From: VFJZ01 sp046598415
GTDB lineage: Bacteria; Actinomycetota; Thermoleophilia; Gaiellales; F1-60-MAGs149
NCBI GenBank assembly: GCA_046598415.1
Contig: JBKJIG010000024.1
Coordinates: forward strand, 26,765-90,764
Direction: 5' to 3'
DNA: 64,000 bases
A program made the position numbers and the translations under genes. Of the stretch, positions 8,651-17,208 are shown piece after piece. The notes under the pieces were generated by a model. It did not search any database. It had not been told where the DNA came from and saw nothing but the letters and a program-made list of their open reading frames with translations. How positions within the stretch are numbered: position 1 is the stretch's first letter; every line of letters begins with the position of its first letter.

Positions 8651-8657
8651 CGGCGGC
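8641..8657. terminator. Perfect 7-bp hairpin around the TAG stop between convergent genes
   Basis: GCCGCCG (8641-8647) and CGGCGGC (8651-8657) pair perfectly. The loop is exactly the TAG stop (8648-8650) of the lipoprotein gene. The right arm ends on the last base of the opposing gene. It is placed to end transcription from both sides; no T-run. Confidence 0.5.
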
Positions 8658-10621
8658 TACGCGGCCTCGCTGCGACGCTCGTCGCCCCGGCGGTCAGCGC
8701 CCGTACCGCTACGGCCGAACCGCGAGTCGAGCCGGATGCGGTCCTCGGTCAGCACGCGCACCAGAGCCGGCACGACGACGGGATCGAGCTGCGTCCCGGC
8801 GAGGCGCTCCAGCTCGCGCAGCGCCCCAGTGCGGTCGAGCGGCCGGCGGTAGGTGCGCGCCGACGTCATCGCCGAGTACGCGTCGGCGGCCGCGACGATG
8901 CGCGCCTCGATCGGGATGTCCTCGCCCGCCAGGCCGTGCGGGTAGCCGCTGCCGTCCCAGTGCTCGTGGTGGTGGCGCACGGCGCGCACCGCCTCTTTCA
9001 GGCCGGCGACGCGCAGGATGATCTCGGCGCCGATCTCGGGGTGGCGCTGCATCACCTCGCGCTCGACGGCGTCGAGCGGGCCGGGCTTCGCCAGGATCCC
9101 GTCGGGGATCGCGACCTTGCCGACGTCGTGCAGCCAGCCGCCGAGGCGGCAGCGCAGCACGACCGGCGACGGCGAGCCGAGCACCTCGGCGGTGCGCATC
9201 GAGAGGTCGGCGACCTGCATGGGGTGGAGGCTCGACGTGCCCTCGCGCAGGCTCGCGGTGAGCGCGAGCGCCTCGGCGATGCGGACCGCCTCGGGATCTT
9301 CCGCCACGAAGTCCTCGAACAGCCACTCGGAGTACAGGCGCGTCTGGTTGCGCCCCCGGCGCTTCGCGGCGTAGAGGGCGCGGTCGGCGGCGTCGACCAG
9401 GTCGTCGGCGCCCGACATGTCCGCCGTCGCGCGGGCGGCGCCGACGGAGACGGTGACGGCGATCTCGACGCCCTCGACCTCGATCGGCATGGCCTCGACG
9501 CGCAGCCGGACGCCCTCGGCCACCTCGCGCAGCGCGTCGTCGTGGTCGATGCCCTCGAGCAGGACGCAGAACTCCTCGCCGCCCCAGCGCGCGGCGATAT
9601 CGGTGGTGCGCACCGAGCCGGCGATGCGGCGCGCGACGGCGACCAGCACCGCGTCGCCGGCGGCGTGGCCATAGGAGTCGTTGATGCGCTTGAAGTGGTC
9701 GATGTCGAGCAGCAGCAGGGCCGGCGGCCGGCTGCCGGCGGCGGCCGGGCTCAGCGACGCGGCCAGCTCCTCGTTCAGGTGGCGGCGGTTGCATACCCCC
9801 GTGAGCGCATCGGTGCGCGCCAGGTGATCGGCCTCCCGACGGGCCTCCTCCAGCGCCTCGGCCTCGCGGCGCGCCACGCCGACGGTGGCTCTCAGCACGC
9901 GCTCGAGGGCCATCTTGCCCGTCACGTCGGCGGCGATGCCGTGGACGACGATACCTTCGTCGGCGGTGGCCGGCCAGGCCCGGAACGAGACCCGGCGGGT
10001 GGCGCCGTCGAGGCCGATGATGCGCACCGAGTCCTCGGTCGACTCGCCGTTCGAGAGGCGCACCAGATGCCGCTCGTAGGCGGGACGGTCGTCGGGATGC
10101 ACCGCCCGGGCCCAGGCCGTCACGAGGTCGGCTCCGCCGGGCAGCGAGCCCCCCAGAATCCGTTCGCCGCCGGGACCGCAGAAGGTCGTGCGGATGCTGC
10201 CGTCGGCGCCGATGGCGTAGGCGTAGAGCTGGTCGCCGATCGCCGCGAGCAGCGCGTCGACGGGCTCGGCGCGGCGTCGCGGCGAGATGGCCACGGCAGC
10301 GCCGAAGTCGCGCAGGATCACGACGCGGTAGGCGGGGCCGCTGTCGAGCGCGAGCGGTGCCACGGTCACCACGAGCGGCAGCCGGACGCCGTCGGCACGG
10401 CGGCCGATGATATCGTGCGGCACGTCGCCGGCGAGGGCGGCCACGCCCGGCAGGAACGCGTCGAGCGACTGACCGGTCAGGTCGGCGAGCGGGACGCCGA
10501 GCAGCACGGCGAGTGCCCCGTTCCCGCCCCGGATCGTGCCGTCGGGCGCGATCGCGCAGAGCGCGGCCCCCGCGACGGCACCCATCGACGCCTCACGCTC
10601 GTTCGGTCGCCGTTTGTTCAC
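8657..10621 (-). CDS. PAS-GGDEF-HD-GYP cyclic-di-GMP turnover protein
   Basis: A 654-residue protein with two N-terminal PAS-like sensor regions (about 15-120 and 130-250), a helical linker, a GGDEF domain and an HD-GYP domain. The cyclase site is RWGGEEF (about 345). An RTTD product-inhibition site stands exactly five residues before it, so a feedback-controlled, active diguanylate cyclase is expected. The phosphodiesterase half shows LHDVGKVAIPDGIL (about 497), HHEHWDGSGYPHGL (about 552) and ADAYSAMTSARTYR, the full HD-GYP set. Both synthesis and breakdown of cyclic di-GMP are therefore plausible. No transmembrane segment is seen, so the sensor is probably cytosolic. The PilZ protein at 57442 is a candidate receptor. 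Confidence 0.93.
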   Translation of the reverse strand: MNKRRPNEREASMGAVAGAALCAIAPDGTIRGGNGALAVLLGVPLADLTGQSLDAFLPGVAALAGDVPHDIIGRRADGVRLPLVVTVAPLALDSGPAYRVVILRDFGAAVAISPRRRAEPVDALLAAIGDQLYAYAIGADGSIRTTFCGPGGERILGGSLPGGADLVTAWARAVHPDDRPAYERHLVRLSNGESTEDSVRIIGLDGATRRVSFRAWPATADEGIVVHGIAADVTGKMALERVLRATVGVARREAEALEEARREADHLARTDALTGVCNRRHLNEELAASLSPAAAGSRPPALLLLDIDHFKRINDSYGHAAGDAVLVAVARRIAGSVRTTDIAARWGGEEFCVLLEGIDHDDALREVAEGVRLRVEAMPIEVEGVEIAVTVSVGAARATADMSGADDLVDAADRALYAAKRRGRNQTRLYSEWLFEDFVAEDPEAVRIAEALALTASLREGTSSLHPMQVADLSMRTAEVLGSPSPVVLRCRLGGWLHDVGKVAIPDGILAKPGPLDAVEREVMQRHPEIGAEIILRVAGLKEAVRAVRHHHEHWDGSGYPHGLAGEDIPIEARIVAAADAYSAMTSARTYRRPLDRTGALRELERLAGTQLDPVVVPALVRVLTEDRIRLDSRFGRSGTGADRRGDERRSEAA

Positions 10622-10666
10622 GGCGGGTGTATCGGCGTGCGGCGCGCGAAGGTTGAAGGCGCGGGG

Positions 10667-11467
10667 TCAGGCGGGGAGTGGGACGGCGATCCGCGTGCGG
10701 TGCTCGAACGCCACGATGCGGTCGATGCCGGCCGCCCGCAGCAGCGGCACGGCGGCGCGCACGCGGCCGGCCTTCTGCGGCCGGTGGGCGTCGGAGCCGA
10801 GGCTGACGGGCGTCGAGTAGCGCGCGCAGGCGTCGACGAGCAGCCGCACCAGGTCGGGGCGGCGCTCCAGGTCGGTACCGTTCACCTCGAGCGCGACGTC
10901 GGCGCGCGCCGCGGCTTCGGCCAGGTCGTCCAGGCGCGCGGCGACGAACGCCGGCGCGTCGGGCTGCGACTGCGCGAGCCGCACCGGGTGGGAGATCACG
11001 TCGTAGGCGCCGGAGGCGGCAGCCGCCACCAGGCGGTCGAGGTAGTCGCCCCAGGCGGTGCCGGCGTCGCGGCAGGCGGCCTCGCCCTCGACCGCGGTGT
11101 CGTCGGCGATCACGTGGACCGAGCCGATCACGACGTCCCACTCGGTCGAGTAGCTGGCGCGCAGCGCCTGCGTGGCGGCGACCAGCCCGGCGTTCTCGTC
11201 GGCGATGTCGAGCTCGATGCCGCAGCGGACCGGGATCGAAGCGTGTTCGGCCGCGGCGTGGACGGTCGCCACGTAGCCGACGTGGGTGACGGGCGGCCCC
11301 TCGGGGGCGAACCGCGTCGCGATGTAGGTCGACGCGGCGCGCGCCTCCTCGATGTGGTGCACGTGCTCCGAGAACACGAGCTCCGTGACACCTGCTGCGA
11401 CCGCCGCCTCAACCATCGCGTCGGGATCACCCCAGGCGATGTAGTGGTTGTGGTTGTCGGGAAGCAC
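10667..11467 (-). CDS. PHP-domain phosphoesterase (histidinol-phosphatase type)
   Basis: A 266-residue PHP-superfamily metal-dependent phosphatase. The ordered metal-binding motifs of HisK-type histidinol-phosphatases are all visible: DNHNHYIAWG at residue 4, SEHVHHIEE, GIELDI, GSVHVI, ISHPVRLAQ, EVNGTD and GSDAHRPQ. The family hydrolyses L-histidinol phosphate to histidinol, the next-to-last step of histidine synthesis, but close relatives act on other phosphates. It lies 59 bases downstream of dnaE2 on the same strand and could be co-transcribed. DnaE2 itself starts with a PHP domain, but this protein is a separate short hydrolase. Confidence 0.85.
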   Translation of the reverse strand: MLPDNHNHYIAWGDPDAMVEAAVAAGVTELVFSEHVHHIEEARAASTYIATRFAPEGPPVTHVGYVATVHAAAEHASIPVRCGIELDIADENAGLVAATQALRASYSTEWDVVIGSVHVIADDTAVEGEAACRDAGTAWGDYLDRLVAAAASGAYDVISHPVRLAQSQPDAPAFVAARLDDLAEAAARADVALEVNGTDLERRPDLVRLLVDACARYSTPVSLGSDAHRPQKAGRVRAAVPLLRAAGIDRIVAFEHRTRIAVPLPA

Positions 11468-11526
11468 GTTTCAGCAGTATTTCACCTCGGTCGGTCGGGA
11501 CCGCCGGGCGATGGCATCTGCCGTGT

Positions 11527-14500
11527 CTATGCGCGGCGGCGGCCCTGCGCGAAGTGCATCGCCGGCGGCGCCACCGCCCGCAGGTCCTGCACGGCGGCGG
11601 CCGGCGTCCGGCCGCGGGCCCGCTCGCGCCCGCCGATCGTGCGGCGGCCCGGCGTCTCCAGTGGCTCGAGCCGCTCGACCTGCACGTTGATGTTGCGGTC
11701 GCGGCGCTCCAGGGTGCCGGTCGCGAGCAGCAGCGGCTCGGTGCGGGCCAGCAGCCGGAAGCGCTGGTAGACGTCGGGCATCAGGATCAGGTTCGTGAGC
11801 CCGTGCTCGTCCTCGAGCAGCAGGAACACCACGCCGTTCGCGCTGGCCGGCCGCTGCCGCGCGATGGCGAGGCCCGGGATCGTGATGCGCCGGCCGTTGG
11901 GCAGCGTCTTCAGGTCGGCGCTCGAGACGACGTCCTCCAGGTCGCGCCGGACGTGGGCGATCGGGTGCTCGCGCAGCGACAGGCCGGTGTGGGCGTAGTC
12001 GGCGACGAGCAGGTCCCACGCGCCCGGCTCGGGCAGCACCGGGGCGGTGCCGAGGCCGAGGTCGAGCGCCAGCTGGCGGTGGCCGCCGCGGACCGAGACC
12101 GGGCGGGCGGCGAGGCCGAGCTCCCACAGCAGCTGCCGGCGCGGCCCCAGCGTGTCGCACGCTCCGGAGGCGACGAGCCGCTCGAGCACGTCGGTCTTCA
12201 GGCCGAGCCGCGTCGCCAGGTCGCGACCGTCGGTGAAGTCGCCGTGCTGGGTGCGCTCGGCGACGACCGCCGCGGCGCCCTCCTCGCCGAGGCCGCTGAC
12301 GTAGCCCAGCCCGACCCGCACCGCGCCGTGCTCGAGCCGGCAGAGCGCCCCCGAGCGCGTCACGTCGGGCGGCAGTACCGCGACGCCGCGCCGCTGGCCG
12401 TCGCGGATCAGCGAGGCGGGCGGGTAGAAGCCCATCGGCTGCGCGTTCAGCAGCGAGCAGAGGAACGCGGCGGGGTGGTAGCGGCGCAGCCACGCGCTCT
12501 GGTACGCCAGCAGCGCGAACGCGGCCGAGTGCGCCTTCGGGAAGCCGAACGCCGAGAAGGCGAGGATCTTCTCGAACACCAGCGCCGCGGTGTGCTCGGG
12601 CACGTCCTTCGCCGCCGCCCCGTCGCGGAACGCGTCCCACTGCGCGCGCATCGCCGCCTCGGAGCGCCGCCGGCTCATCGCGCGGCGCAGCTCCTCGGCC
12701 TGGCCGGGTGAGAACCCCGCGAGCGCCTCGGCCACCGCCAGCACCTGGTCCTGGAACACGATCACCCCGAGCGTCTCCTCCAGCGCCTCGGCCAGCAGCG
12801 GGTGGTCGAACGGGATCGGGAACGCGGGGTCGGCGCGCCGGGCGAGCCGCCGCTGGATGTAGGGGTGCACGGCGCCGCCCTGGATCGGGCCGGGCCGCAC
12901 CAGCGCCACCTCGACCACCAGGTCGTCGAGGTTCTGCGGCTGCGTGCGCAGCAGCATCTGCATCTGGGCGCGCGACTCGATCTGGAACACGCCGACGGTG
13001 TCGGCGGCCTGGATCTCGGCGTAGACGCCGGGGTCGTCGAGCGGGATGCGCGACAGGTCGACGCTCGCGCCCTGCTCGGCCAGCGACACGACGCACTCCT
13101 CGACGGCCGACAGCATGCCGAGGCCGAGCAGATCGATCTTCAGGAAGCCGGCGTCGCCGCAGGAGTCCTTGTCCCACTGGCAGATCGTGCGGCCCTCCAT
13201 CGCCGCGGGCTGCAGCGGCACCATGGTCGACAGCGGCCGGTCGGAGATGATCATGCCGCCGGGATGCTGGGAGAGGTGGCGCGGCAGCCCGGCGATCTCG
13301 CGCGCCAGCGAGGCCAGCGCGCGGAAACGGCGGTCGCCGGCGCGCTCGGCGATGCCGGGCAGCTGCGCCAGCTCCTCGCTGACGTTCGCGGCGCTCCAGC
13401 CGTCGGACGCGGTGGCCAGGCGCGCGATGTCGGCGGGCGGCAGGCCGAGCACCTTGCCGAGCTCGCGGATCGCACCGCGCGCCCGGTAGGTGGCGAGCGC
13501 GCCGACCAGCGCCGCTCGTCGGTCGCCGTAGCGCTCGTGGACGCGCAGGATCAGGCCCGCGCGGATGTCGCGCGGGAAGTCGAGGTCGATGTCGGGCACC
13601 GAGGCCAGCTCGCGGTTCAGGAACCGGCCCAGCGACAGTCCCGACTCGACCGGGTCGACGTGGGAGAGGCCGGTCAGGTAGCAGACGATCGAGCCGACGC
13701 TCGACCCGCGGCCGCGGCCGGGTGGCAGCAGCATCCGCGGCGAGCCGGCGCCGCGCACCTCGAGCGCCACCTCGCGGGCCAGCTCGAGCACCTCGTGATG
13801 CAGCAGGAAGAAGCCCGACAGGCCGTGGTGGCGGATCAGCGCCAGCTCCTCGTCCAGCCGGGCGCGCGCCTCGGCGGCGTGTGACGACACCGCCGGGTAC
13901 CGCTCGTCGAAGACGTGCCAGGTGAGCCGGGCCAGCTCCTGGTCGGGCTCCACGACGGTGGAGGGCGGCCGGTAGCCGAGGTCGCGCGTCAGGTCGAACT
14001 CGATGCGGTCGGCGATCTCGGCGGTGGCGGCGATCGCCTCGGGCACGTCGTGAAACAGCGCGGTCATCTCGGCCGGCCGCTTCAGCACGTGCTCGCGGTT
14101 GCCGCGGCGCTGCGCCTCGCAGGCGTCGAGCGTGGCGTGCACGCGGATCGCCACCAGCGCGTCCTGCAGCGGCCCGCGGCGGCGGCTGTGGACGTGCACG
14201 TCGTTGGTCGCCACCACCGGCAGCCCGAGCCGCCGCGCGAGCGCCCGCCGGGCGCGCAGGCGGGACTGGTCGCCGCGCTGGAAGGGACGCTGCAGCTCGA
14301 CGTAGAGCCGCCCCTCGAAGGCCTCGGCCAGCTGCCGCACCGGCGCCTCGTCCTCGACTCCGTGACGCGAGCAGCCGGTCAGGCACAGCAGCCCCTCCGC
14401 CAGCTCGAGCACGTCGGAGAGCAGGGCCACCGGCTGATCGGGCGAGCGGTTCGTCCCGTCACGTGTGCCCGCGTGGGCACGGGTGATGAGCTCGCAGAGG

Positions 14501-14772
14501 TGCTCGTAGCCGCGGTGCCGCTCCACCAGCAGTGTCAGGTGCCGGTGCGCGCCGTCGACCTGCACGGTCAGCTCGCAGCCGGTGATCGGCTTCAGGCCCG
14601 CCGCCGCCGCGGCCTGGGCGAACACCAGCGCACCGCAGAGGTTGTCGTGGTCGGTCAGCGCCAGCGCGCGGTAGCCGTGCTGCACGGCGCGGTCGACCAG
14701 CTCCTCCGGATGCGACGCCCCGTCCAGGAACGAGAAGGCGGAGTGGCAGTGCAGCTCGGCGTAGGGTGCCAC
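11527..14772 (-). CDS. dnaE2: Error-prone DNA polymerase III alpha-like (DnaE2/ImuC)
   Basis: A 1,081-residue C-family polymerase of the translesion (DnaE2/ImuC) subgroup. It has an N-terminal PHP domain (AELHCHSAFSFLDGASHPEEL; LTDHDNLCGAL). The polymerase palm has PDIDLDFPRDIR (about 394) and FLKIDLLGLGMLSA (about 545), supplying the catalytic aspartates. A helix-hairpin-helix region precedes the C-terminal OB fold (TIPGLAIARQRPASANGVVFLLLEDEHG). Its role is synthesis past damage with ImuB, which recruits it to the sliding clamp. The start is GTG at 14772 with no Shine-Dalgarno. A TAGAAT -10 box lies 6 bases upstream, with a perfect LexA box just before it, so SOS induction and a leaderless mRNA are expected. 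Confidence 0.95.
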   Translation of the reverse strand: MAPYAELHCHSAFSFLDGASHPEELVDRAVQHGYRALALTDHDNLCGALVFAQAAAAAGLKPITGCELTVQVDGAHRHLTLLVERHRGYEHLCELITRAHAGTRDGTNRSPDQPVALLSDVLELAEGLLCLTGCSRHGVEDEAPVRQLAEAFEGRLYVELQRPFQRGDQSRLRARRALARRLGLPVVATNDVHVHSRRRGPLQDALVAIRVHATLDACEAQRRGNREHVLKRPAEMTALFHDVPEAIAATAEIADRIEFDLTRDLGYRPPSTVVEPDQELARLTWHVFDERYPAVSSHAAEARARLDEELALIRHHGLSGFFLLHHEVLELAREVALEVRGAGSPRMLLPPGRGRGSSVGSIVCYLTGLSHVDPVESGLSLGRFLNRELASVPDIDLDFPRDIRAGLILRVHERYGDRRAALVGALATYRARGAIRELGKVLGLPPADIARLATASDGWSAANVSEELAQLPGIAERAGDRRFRALASLAREIAGLPRHLSQHPGGMIISDRPLSTMVPLQPAAMEGRTICQWDKDSCGDAGFLKIDLLGLGMLSAVEECVVSLAEQGASVDLSRIPLDDPGVYAEIQAADTVGVFQIESRAQMQMLLRTQPQNLDDLVVEVALVRPGPIQGGAVHPYIQRRLARRADPAFPIPFDHPLLAEALEETLGVIVFQDQVLAVAEALAGFSPGQAEELRRAMSRRRSEAAMRAQWDAFRDGAAAKDVPEHTAALVFEKILAFSAFGFPKAHSAAFALLAYQSAWLRRYHPAAFLCSLLNAQPMGFYPPASLIRDGQRRGVAVLPPDVTRSGALCRLEHGAVRVGLGYVSGLGEEGAAAVVAERTQHGDFTDGRDLATRLGLKTDVLERLVASGACDTLGPRRQLLWELGLAARPVSVRGGHRQLALDLGLGTAPVLPEPGAWDLLVADYAHTGLSLREHPIAHVRRDLEDVVSSADLKTLPNGRRITIPGLAIARQRPASANGVVFLLLEDEHGLTNLILMPDVYQRFRLLARTEPLLLATGTLERRDRNINVQVERLEPLETPGRRTIGGRERARGRTPAAAVQDLRAVAPPAMHFAQGRRRA

Positions 14773-14778
14773 CCGTCG

Positions 14779-14800
14779 ATTCTAGACGAACAGACGTTCG
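14779..14800 (-). promoter_or_regulatory. SOS promoter of dnaE2: LexA box plus -10
   Basis: LexA box CGAACAGACGTTCG at 14787-14800 matches the actinobacterial/Gram-positive consensus CGAAC-N4-GTTCG exactly. On the minus strand TAGAAT (14784-14779) follows two bases later. A TCGACA -35 lies 16 bases before the -10, so the operator fills the promoter spacer. The GTG start is 6 bases after the -10. Confidence 0.9.
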
Positions 14801-14820
14801 TGTCGATGCGCAACTGCCTT

Positions 14821-14845
14821 TGCTACCCAGTGGTAAAGTAAAGGC
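14821..14845 (+). promoter_or_regulatory. vapBC promoter/operator region
   Basis: TAAAGT (14834-14839) stands 6 bases before the vapB ATG with no Shine-Dalgarno, suggesting a leaderless start. TACC-CAGT-GGTA (14824-14835) forms an inverted repeat overlapping this -10, a plausible VapBC autoregulation site. The dnaE2 LexA box ends 20 bases upstream of this stretch. Confidence 0.5.
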
Positions 14846-15064
14846 ATGAGTCGGATCTCCCGCAAGAATCAGGTCACCCTGCCTGTTGCCGAGCTTGCGG
14901 CGGCAGGACTCGACGCGGGCGATGAGGTGCAGATTCGGGCCGCCGGACCTGGCCGGCTGGAGGTCGTTCGCAGCGACGACATCGTCGCGGAGTTCGCGGG
15001 TATCTGCGATGCCGAGGACTATCCGCCCGGCTACCTCGAAACGTTGCGCGACGAATGGCGGTAA
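14846..15064 (+). CDS. vapB: VapB-type antitoxin (SpoVT/AbrB domain)
   Basis: A 72-residue protein whose first ~45 residues (MSRISRKNQVTLPVAELAAA, then GDEVQIRAAGPGRLEVVR) form a swapped-hairpin AbrB DNA-binding domain. A short acidic/aromatic C-terminal tail (EDYPPGYLETLRDEW) of the kind that wraps the PIN toxin follows. The adjacent toxin gene overlaps its end by 10 bases. It should neutralise VapC and repress the operon. It stands in the opposite orientation to the DNA-damage genes on both sides and has a lower-GC promoter region, so it probably arrived by transfer. Confidence 0.88.
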   Translation: MSRISRKNQVTLPVAELAAAGLDAGDEVQIRAAGPGRLEVVRSDDIVAEFAGICDAEDYPPGYLETLRDEWR

Positions 15065-15492
15065 CGGTTTTCGATGCCGACGTCCTGATCGCCTACCTCT
15101 ATAGATCTGATGCGCATCACGGTCGCGCGGTGGAGTGCATGCGATCGGCCGATCGACGCCTCGTCTGCACGGTGAACTACACGGAGGTGCTGATCGGACC
15201 GCTGCGACGGAGCGCTGAACAGGGGCAACGAGTTCGCGATGCGCTGGGGTCACTCGGGTTCGAGATCGTCGTCGTCGACGCTGCACTGGCAGAGCGGGCG
15301 GCCGCGGTCCGCGCTCGCACCAGCCTGAAGCTGCCTGACGCGTTTGCGCTCGCCACGGCGATCCACGCCGAGAAGCGTGGGCACGACGACGTCGTCCTCG
15401 CATCGTTCGACGATCGCGTCCGCTCGGCGCATGACAAGCTGCGACCGTTCACGCGACTCGATCCGCTGGCGGACGATCAGCCGCCCACCTGA
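15055..15492 (+). CDS. vapC: VapC-type PIN-domain toxin ribonuclease
   Basis: A 145-residue PIN domain. Acidic residues expected for a Mg-dependent RNase are present: Asp in TVFDADVLIAYLY (residues 6-8), Glu in NYTEVLIGPL (about 43), Asp in LKLPDAFALATAI (about 100) and Asp in VLASFDDRVR (about 122). VapC toxins cut tRNA or rRNA; the target is not predictable. The ATG at 15055 lies inside the antitoxin's last codons, the usual coupled arrangement. The gene ends 27 bases before the convergent proline iminopeptidase gene. Confidence 0.9.
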   Translation: MAVTVFDADVLIAYLYRSDAHHGRAVECMRSADRRLVCTVNYTEVLIGPLRRSAEQGQRVRDALGSLGFEIVVVDAALAERAAAVRARTSLKLPDAFALATAIHAEKRGHDDVVLASFDDRVRSAHDKLRPFTRLDPLADDQPPT

Positions 15493-15518
15493 ACGACGGC
15501 GACGTCGGGCGCGCGCCT

Positions 15519-16481
15519 TTACATCGACCGAGCGAACCGCTCGGTCGCCGAGACGACGGCATGCACGATCCCCGCGCTGCCGCCGCCGTGGCCTGCATCG
15601 TCGATGACGACCAGCTCGCTGCCGTGCCATGCCTGCGCCAAGCGCCAGGGCACGTCCAGCGGCGAGCTGACGTCCAGCCGGCCGTGGACCAGGACGCCGG
15701 GAATGCCGTTCAGCACGCCGGCGCCGCGCACCAGCGCGTCTTCTTCGAGCCAGGCGGCATGGCGCCAGTAGTGGGTCACGAGCCGGGCGAAGCACAGCCG
15801 GAACACGGGGTCGCCGTAACGCGGGTCCGGCGTGTCAGTGGAGCTGGTCCGGACATGCGCGTCCTCCCAGCGGCACCAGGCGCGAGCCGCGGCCTCGTGC
15901 ACCGCCGGGTCGGTGTTGGTGAGCAGCCGGTGGTACGCCGCGACGAGGTCTCCGTCGCGCTCCGCCGCCGGCACGCCGTCGCGAAAGCGCAGCCACTCCT
16001 CGGGAAAGAAGCGGCCCGCATCGCGGGTCACCCACTCCACCTCGCGCCGCGTCGTCGTGACGACGGAGAACAGGACCAGCTCCGAGACGCAGCCGGGATG
16101 TGCCTGGGCATAGGCGAGCGCCAGCGTCGAGCCCCACGACCCGCCCAGCACCAGCCAGCGCTCGATCCCCAGGTGCTCGCGGAGGCGCTCGATGTCCGCG
16201 ACGAGATGGTGCGTGGTGTTCGCCGAGAGGTCGGCCGCAGGCGCGCTCGCGTGCGGTCGGCTGCGCCCGCATCCGCGCTGGTCGAACAGCACGACGCGGT
16301 ACGCCTCCGGGTCGAACAGCCGCCGCCACCAGGGCGTGCAGCCCGAGCCCGGCCCGCCATGGAGCACCACCGCCGGCTTGCCGGCGGTGGTGCCGCACGT
16401 CTCCCAGTAGACCTCGTGGCCGTCGCCGACCTCGAGCAGTCCCCGCTCGGCGGGTTCGATCTCCGGATGCTCGTGGCGCAT
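15519..16481 (-). CDS. pip: Proline iminopeptidase (alpha/beta hydrolase, S33)
   Basis: An alpha/beta-hydrolase of about 320 residues that removes N-terminal proline from peptides. Family signatures are VVLHGGPGSGCTPWWRRLFD (oxyanion region), DQRGCGRSRPH, the nucleophile elbow GGSWGS (Ser about 115), DPAVHEAAARAWCRWED in the lid, LVHGRLDVSSP (catalytic Asp) and DDAGHGGG (catalytic His). I start it at the ATG at 16481 (MRHEHPEIEP). The frame also opens at a TTG four codons earlier (16493). It lies downstream of the Ddn-like gene on the same strand with 21 bases between, so co-transcription is likely. Confidence 0.93.
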   Translation of the reverse strand: MRHEHPEIEPAERGLLEVGDGHEVYWETCGTTAGKPAVVLHGGPGSGCTPWWRRLFDPEAYRVVLFDQRGCGRSRPHASAPAADLSANTTHHLVADIERLREHLGIERWLVLGGSWGSTLALAYAQAHPGCVSELVLFSVVTTTRREVEWVTRDAGRFFPEEWLRFRDGVPAAERDGDLVAAYHRLLTNTDPAVHEAAARAWCRWEDAHVRTSSTDTPDPRYGDPVFRLCFARLVTHYWRHAAWLEEDALVRGAGVLNGIPGVLVHGRLDVSSPLDVPWRLAQAWHGSELVVIDDAGHGGGSAGIVHAVVSATERFARSM

Positions 16482-16502
16482 ACGCGGATGCAAGCAGCGT
16501 GG

Positions 16503-16925
16503 CTACGCCGCGGGTTGGAGTCGCACGACCGGAATCTGCCGGTCGGTCTTCGTGGCGTAGCCGTCGTAGCCCGAGTAGCCCGCGTTCGCCTGCTTCCAGA
16601 GACGCGCGCGCTCGGCGGGGTCGGTGATGTCGGAGGCCACCACCTGCTGCTTCACCCCGTGCAGCTCGACCGTGGCGGTCGGATCGTCCCGAAGGTTGAA
16701 GTACCACGACGGGTGCTGCTCGGCGCCGCCGTTGGACGCGATCAGCACGTAGTCGCCGGCGTCGGGGAAGTACAGCAGTGGGATGCAGCGCTCCTTGCCG
16801 GAGCGGCGGCCGCGCGTGGTCAGCAGCAGGACGTCGTTCTTCCGGATCTTGGAGCCGAGCCGTCCGCCCGACAGCCGGATCAGTCCGCGGTGGAAGCCGA
16901 CGAGGGTGTTCTGTACGAGGCCCAT
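16503..16925 (-). CDS. Ddn-like nitroreductase family F420-dependent oxidoreductase
   Basis: A 140-residue split beta-barrel protein of the deazaflavin (F420)-dependent nitroreductase/Ddn family. Characteristic stretches are LLLTTRGRRSGKERCIPLLY, YVLIASNGGAEQHPSWYFNL, DPTATVELHG and the aromatic tail YSGYDGYATKTDRQIPVVRL. Members use F420H2 to reduce quinones or nitro compounds. The presence of this family implies the host makes F420, which suits an actinobacterium. It is in a minus-strand run after imuB and its small partner (16-base gap), possibly one transcript. Confidence 0.9.
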   Translation of the reverse strand: MGLVQNTLVGFHRGLIRLSGGRLGSKIRKNDVLLLTTRGRRSGKERCIPLLYFPDAGDYVLIASNGGAEQHPSWYFNLRDDPTATVELHGVKQQVVASDITDPAERARLWKQANAGYSGYDGYATKTDRQIPVVRLQPAA

Positions 16926-16941
16926 GGAGGGAAGGTACTCG

Positions 16942-17208
16942 TCAACCGCCCGCCGCCTGCACGAACCAGTGGCCCGGCTGACGGCGGTCCTCGAACACCA
17001 TCGCGATGCGACCGCCTTCCAGCACCAGCTCGAGGTAGCGGCGACGCACCGGCGCGTCGGTCCACCAGCCCTCCTCGACGCGCCACTCCTCGCGCACCGC
17101 CTCGACGGCCCGGCCGTCGACGGTGGCCGGCAGGCCGTGGTCGCCGACCGTGATGCTGACCTGCTGCGGGGCGTTCAGCGCTCGCAGCGTGCGCCTGCCA
17201 TCGCTCAT
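16942..17208 (-). CDS. Small ImuB-linked protein (DUF6504-like)
   Basis: An 88-residue protein, MSDGRRTLRALNAPQQVSIT with a later EEWRVEEGWWTDAPVRRRYLEL, then GRIAMVFEDRRQPGHWFVQAAG. This small Trp/Arg-rich module is commonly coded directly after ImuB-type polymerases in actinobacteria and, as far as I recall, is filed as DUF6504. Its ATG overlaps the imuB stop by four bases (ATGA on the minus strand), so the two products are made together. The function is unknown; tight coupling suggests a part of the ImuB-DnaE2 mutagenesis complex. It is too short to stand out unless the long shadow frame across the region is ignored. Confidence 0.82.
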   Translation of the reverse strand: MSDGRRTLRALNAPQQVSITVGDHGLPATVDGRAVEAVREEWRVEEGWWTDAPVRRRYLELVLEGGRIAMVFEDRRQPGHWFVQAAGG

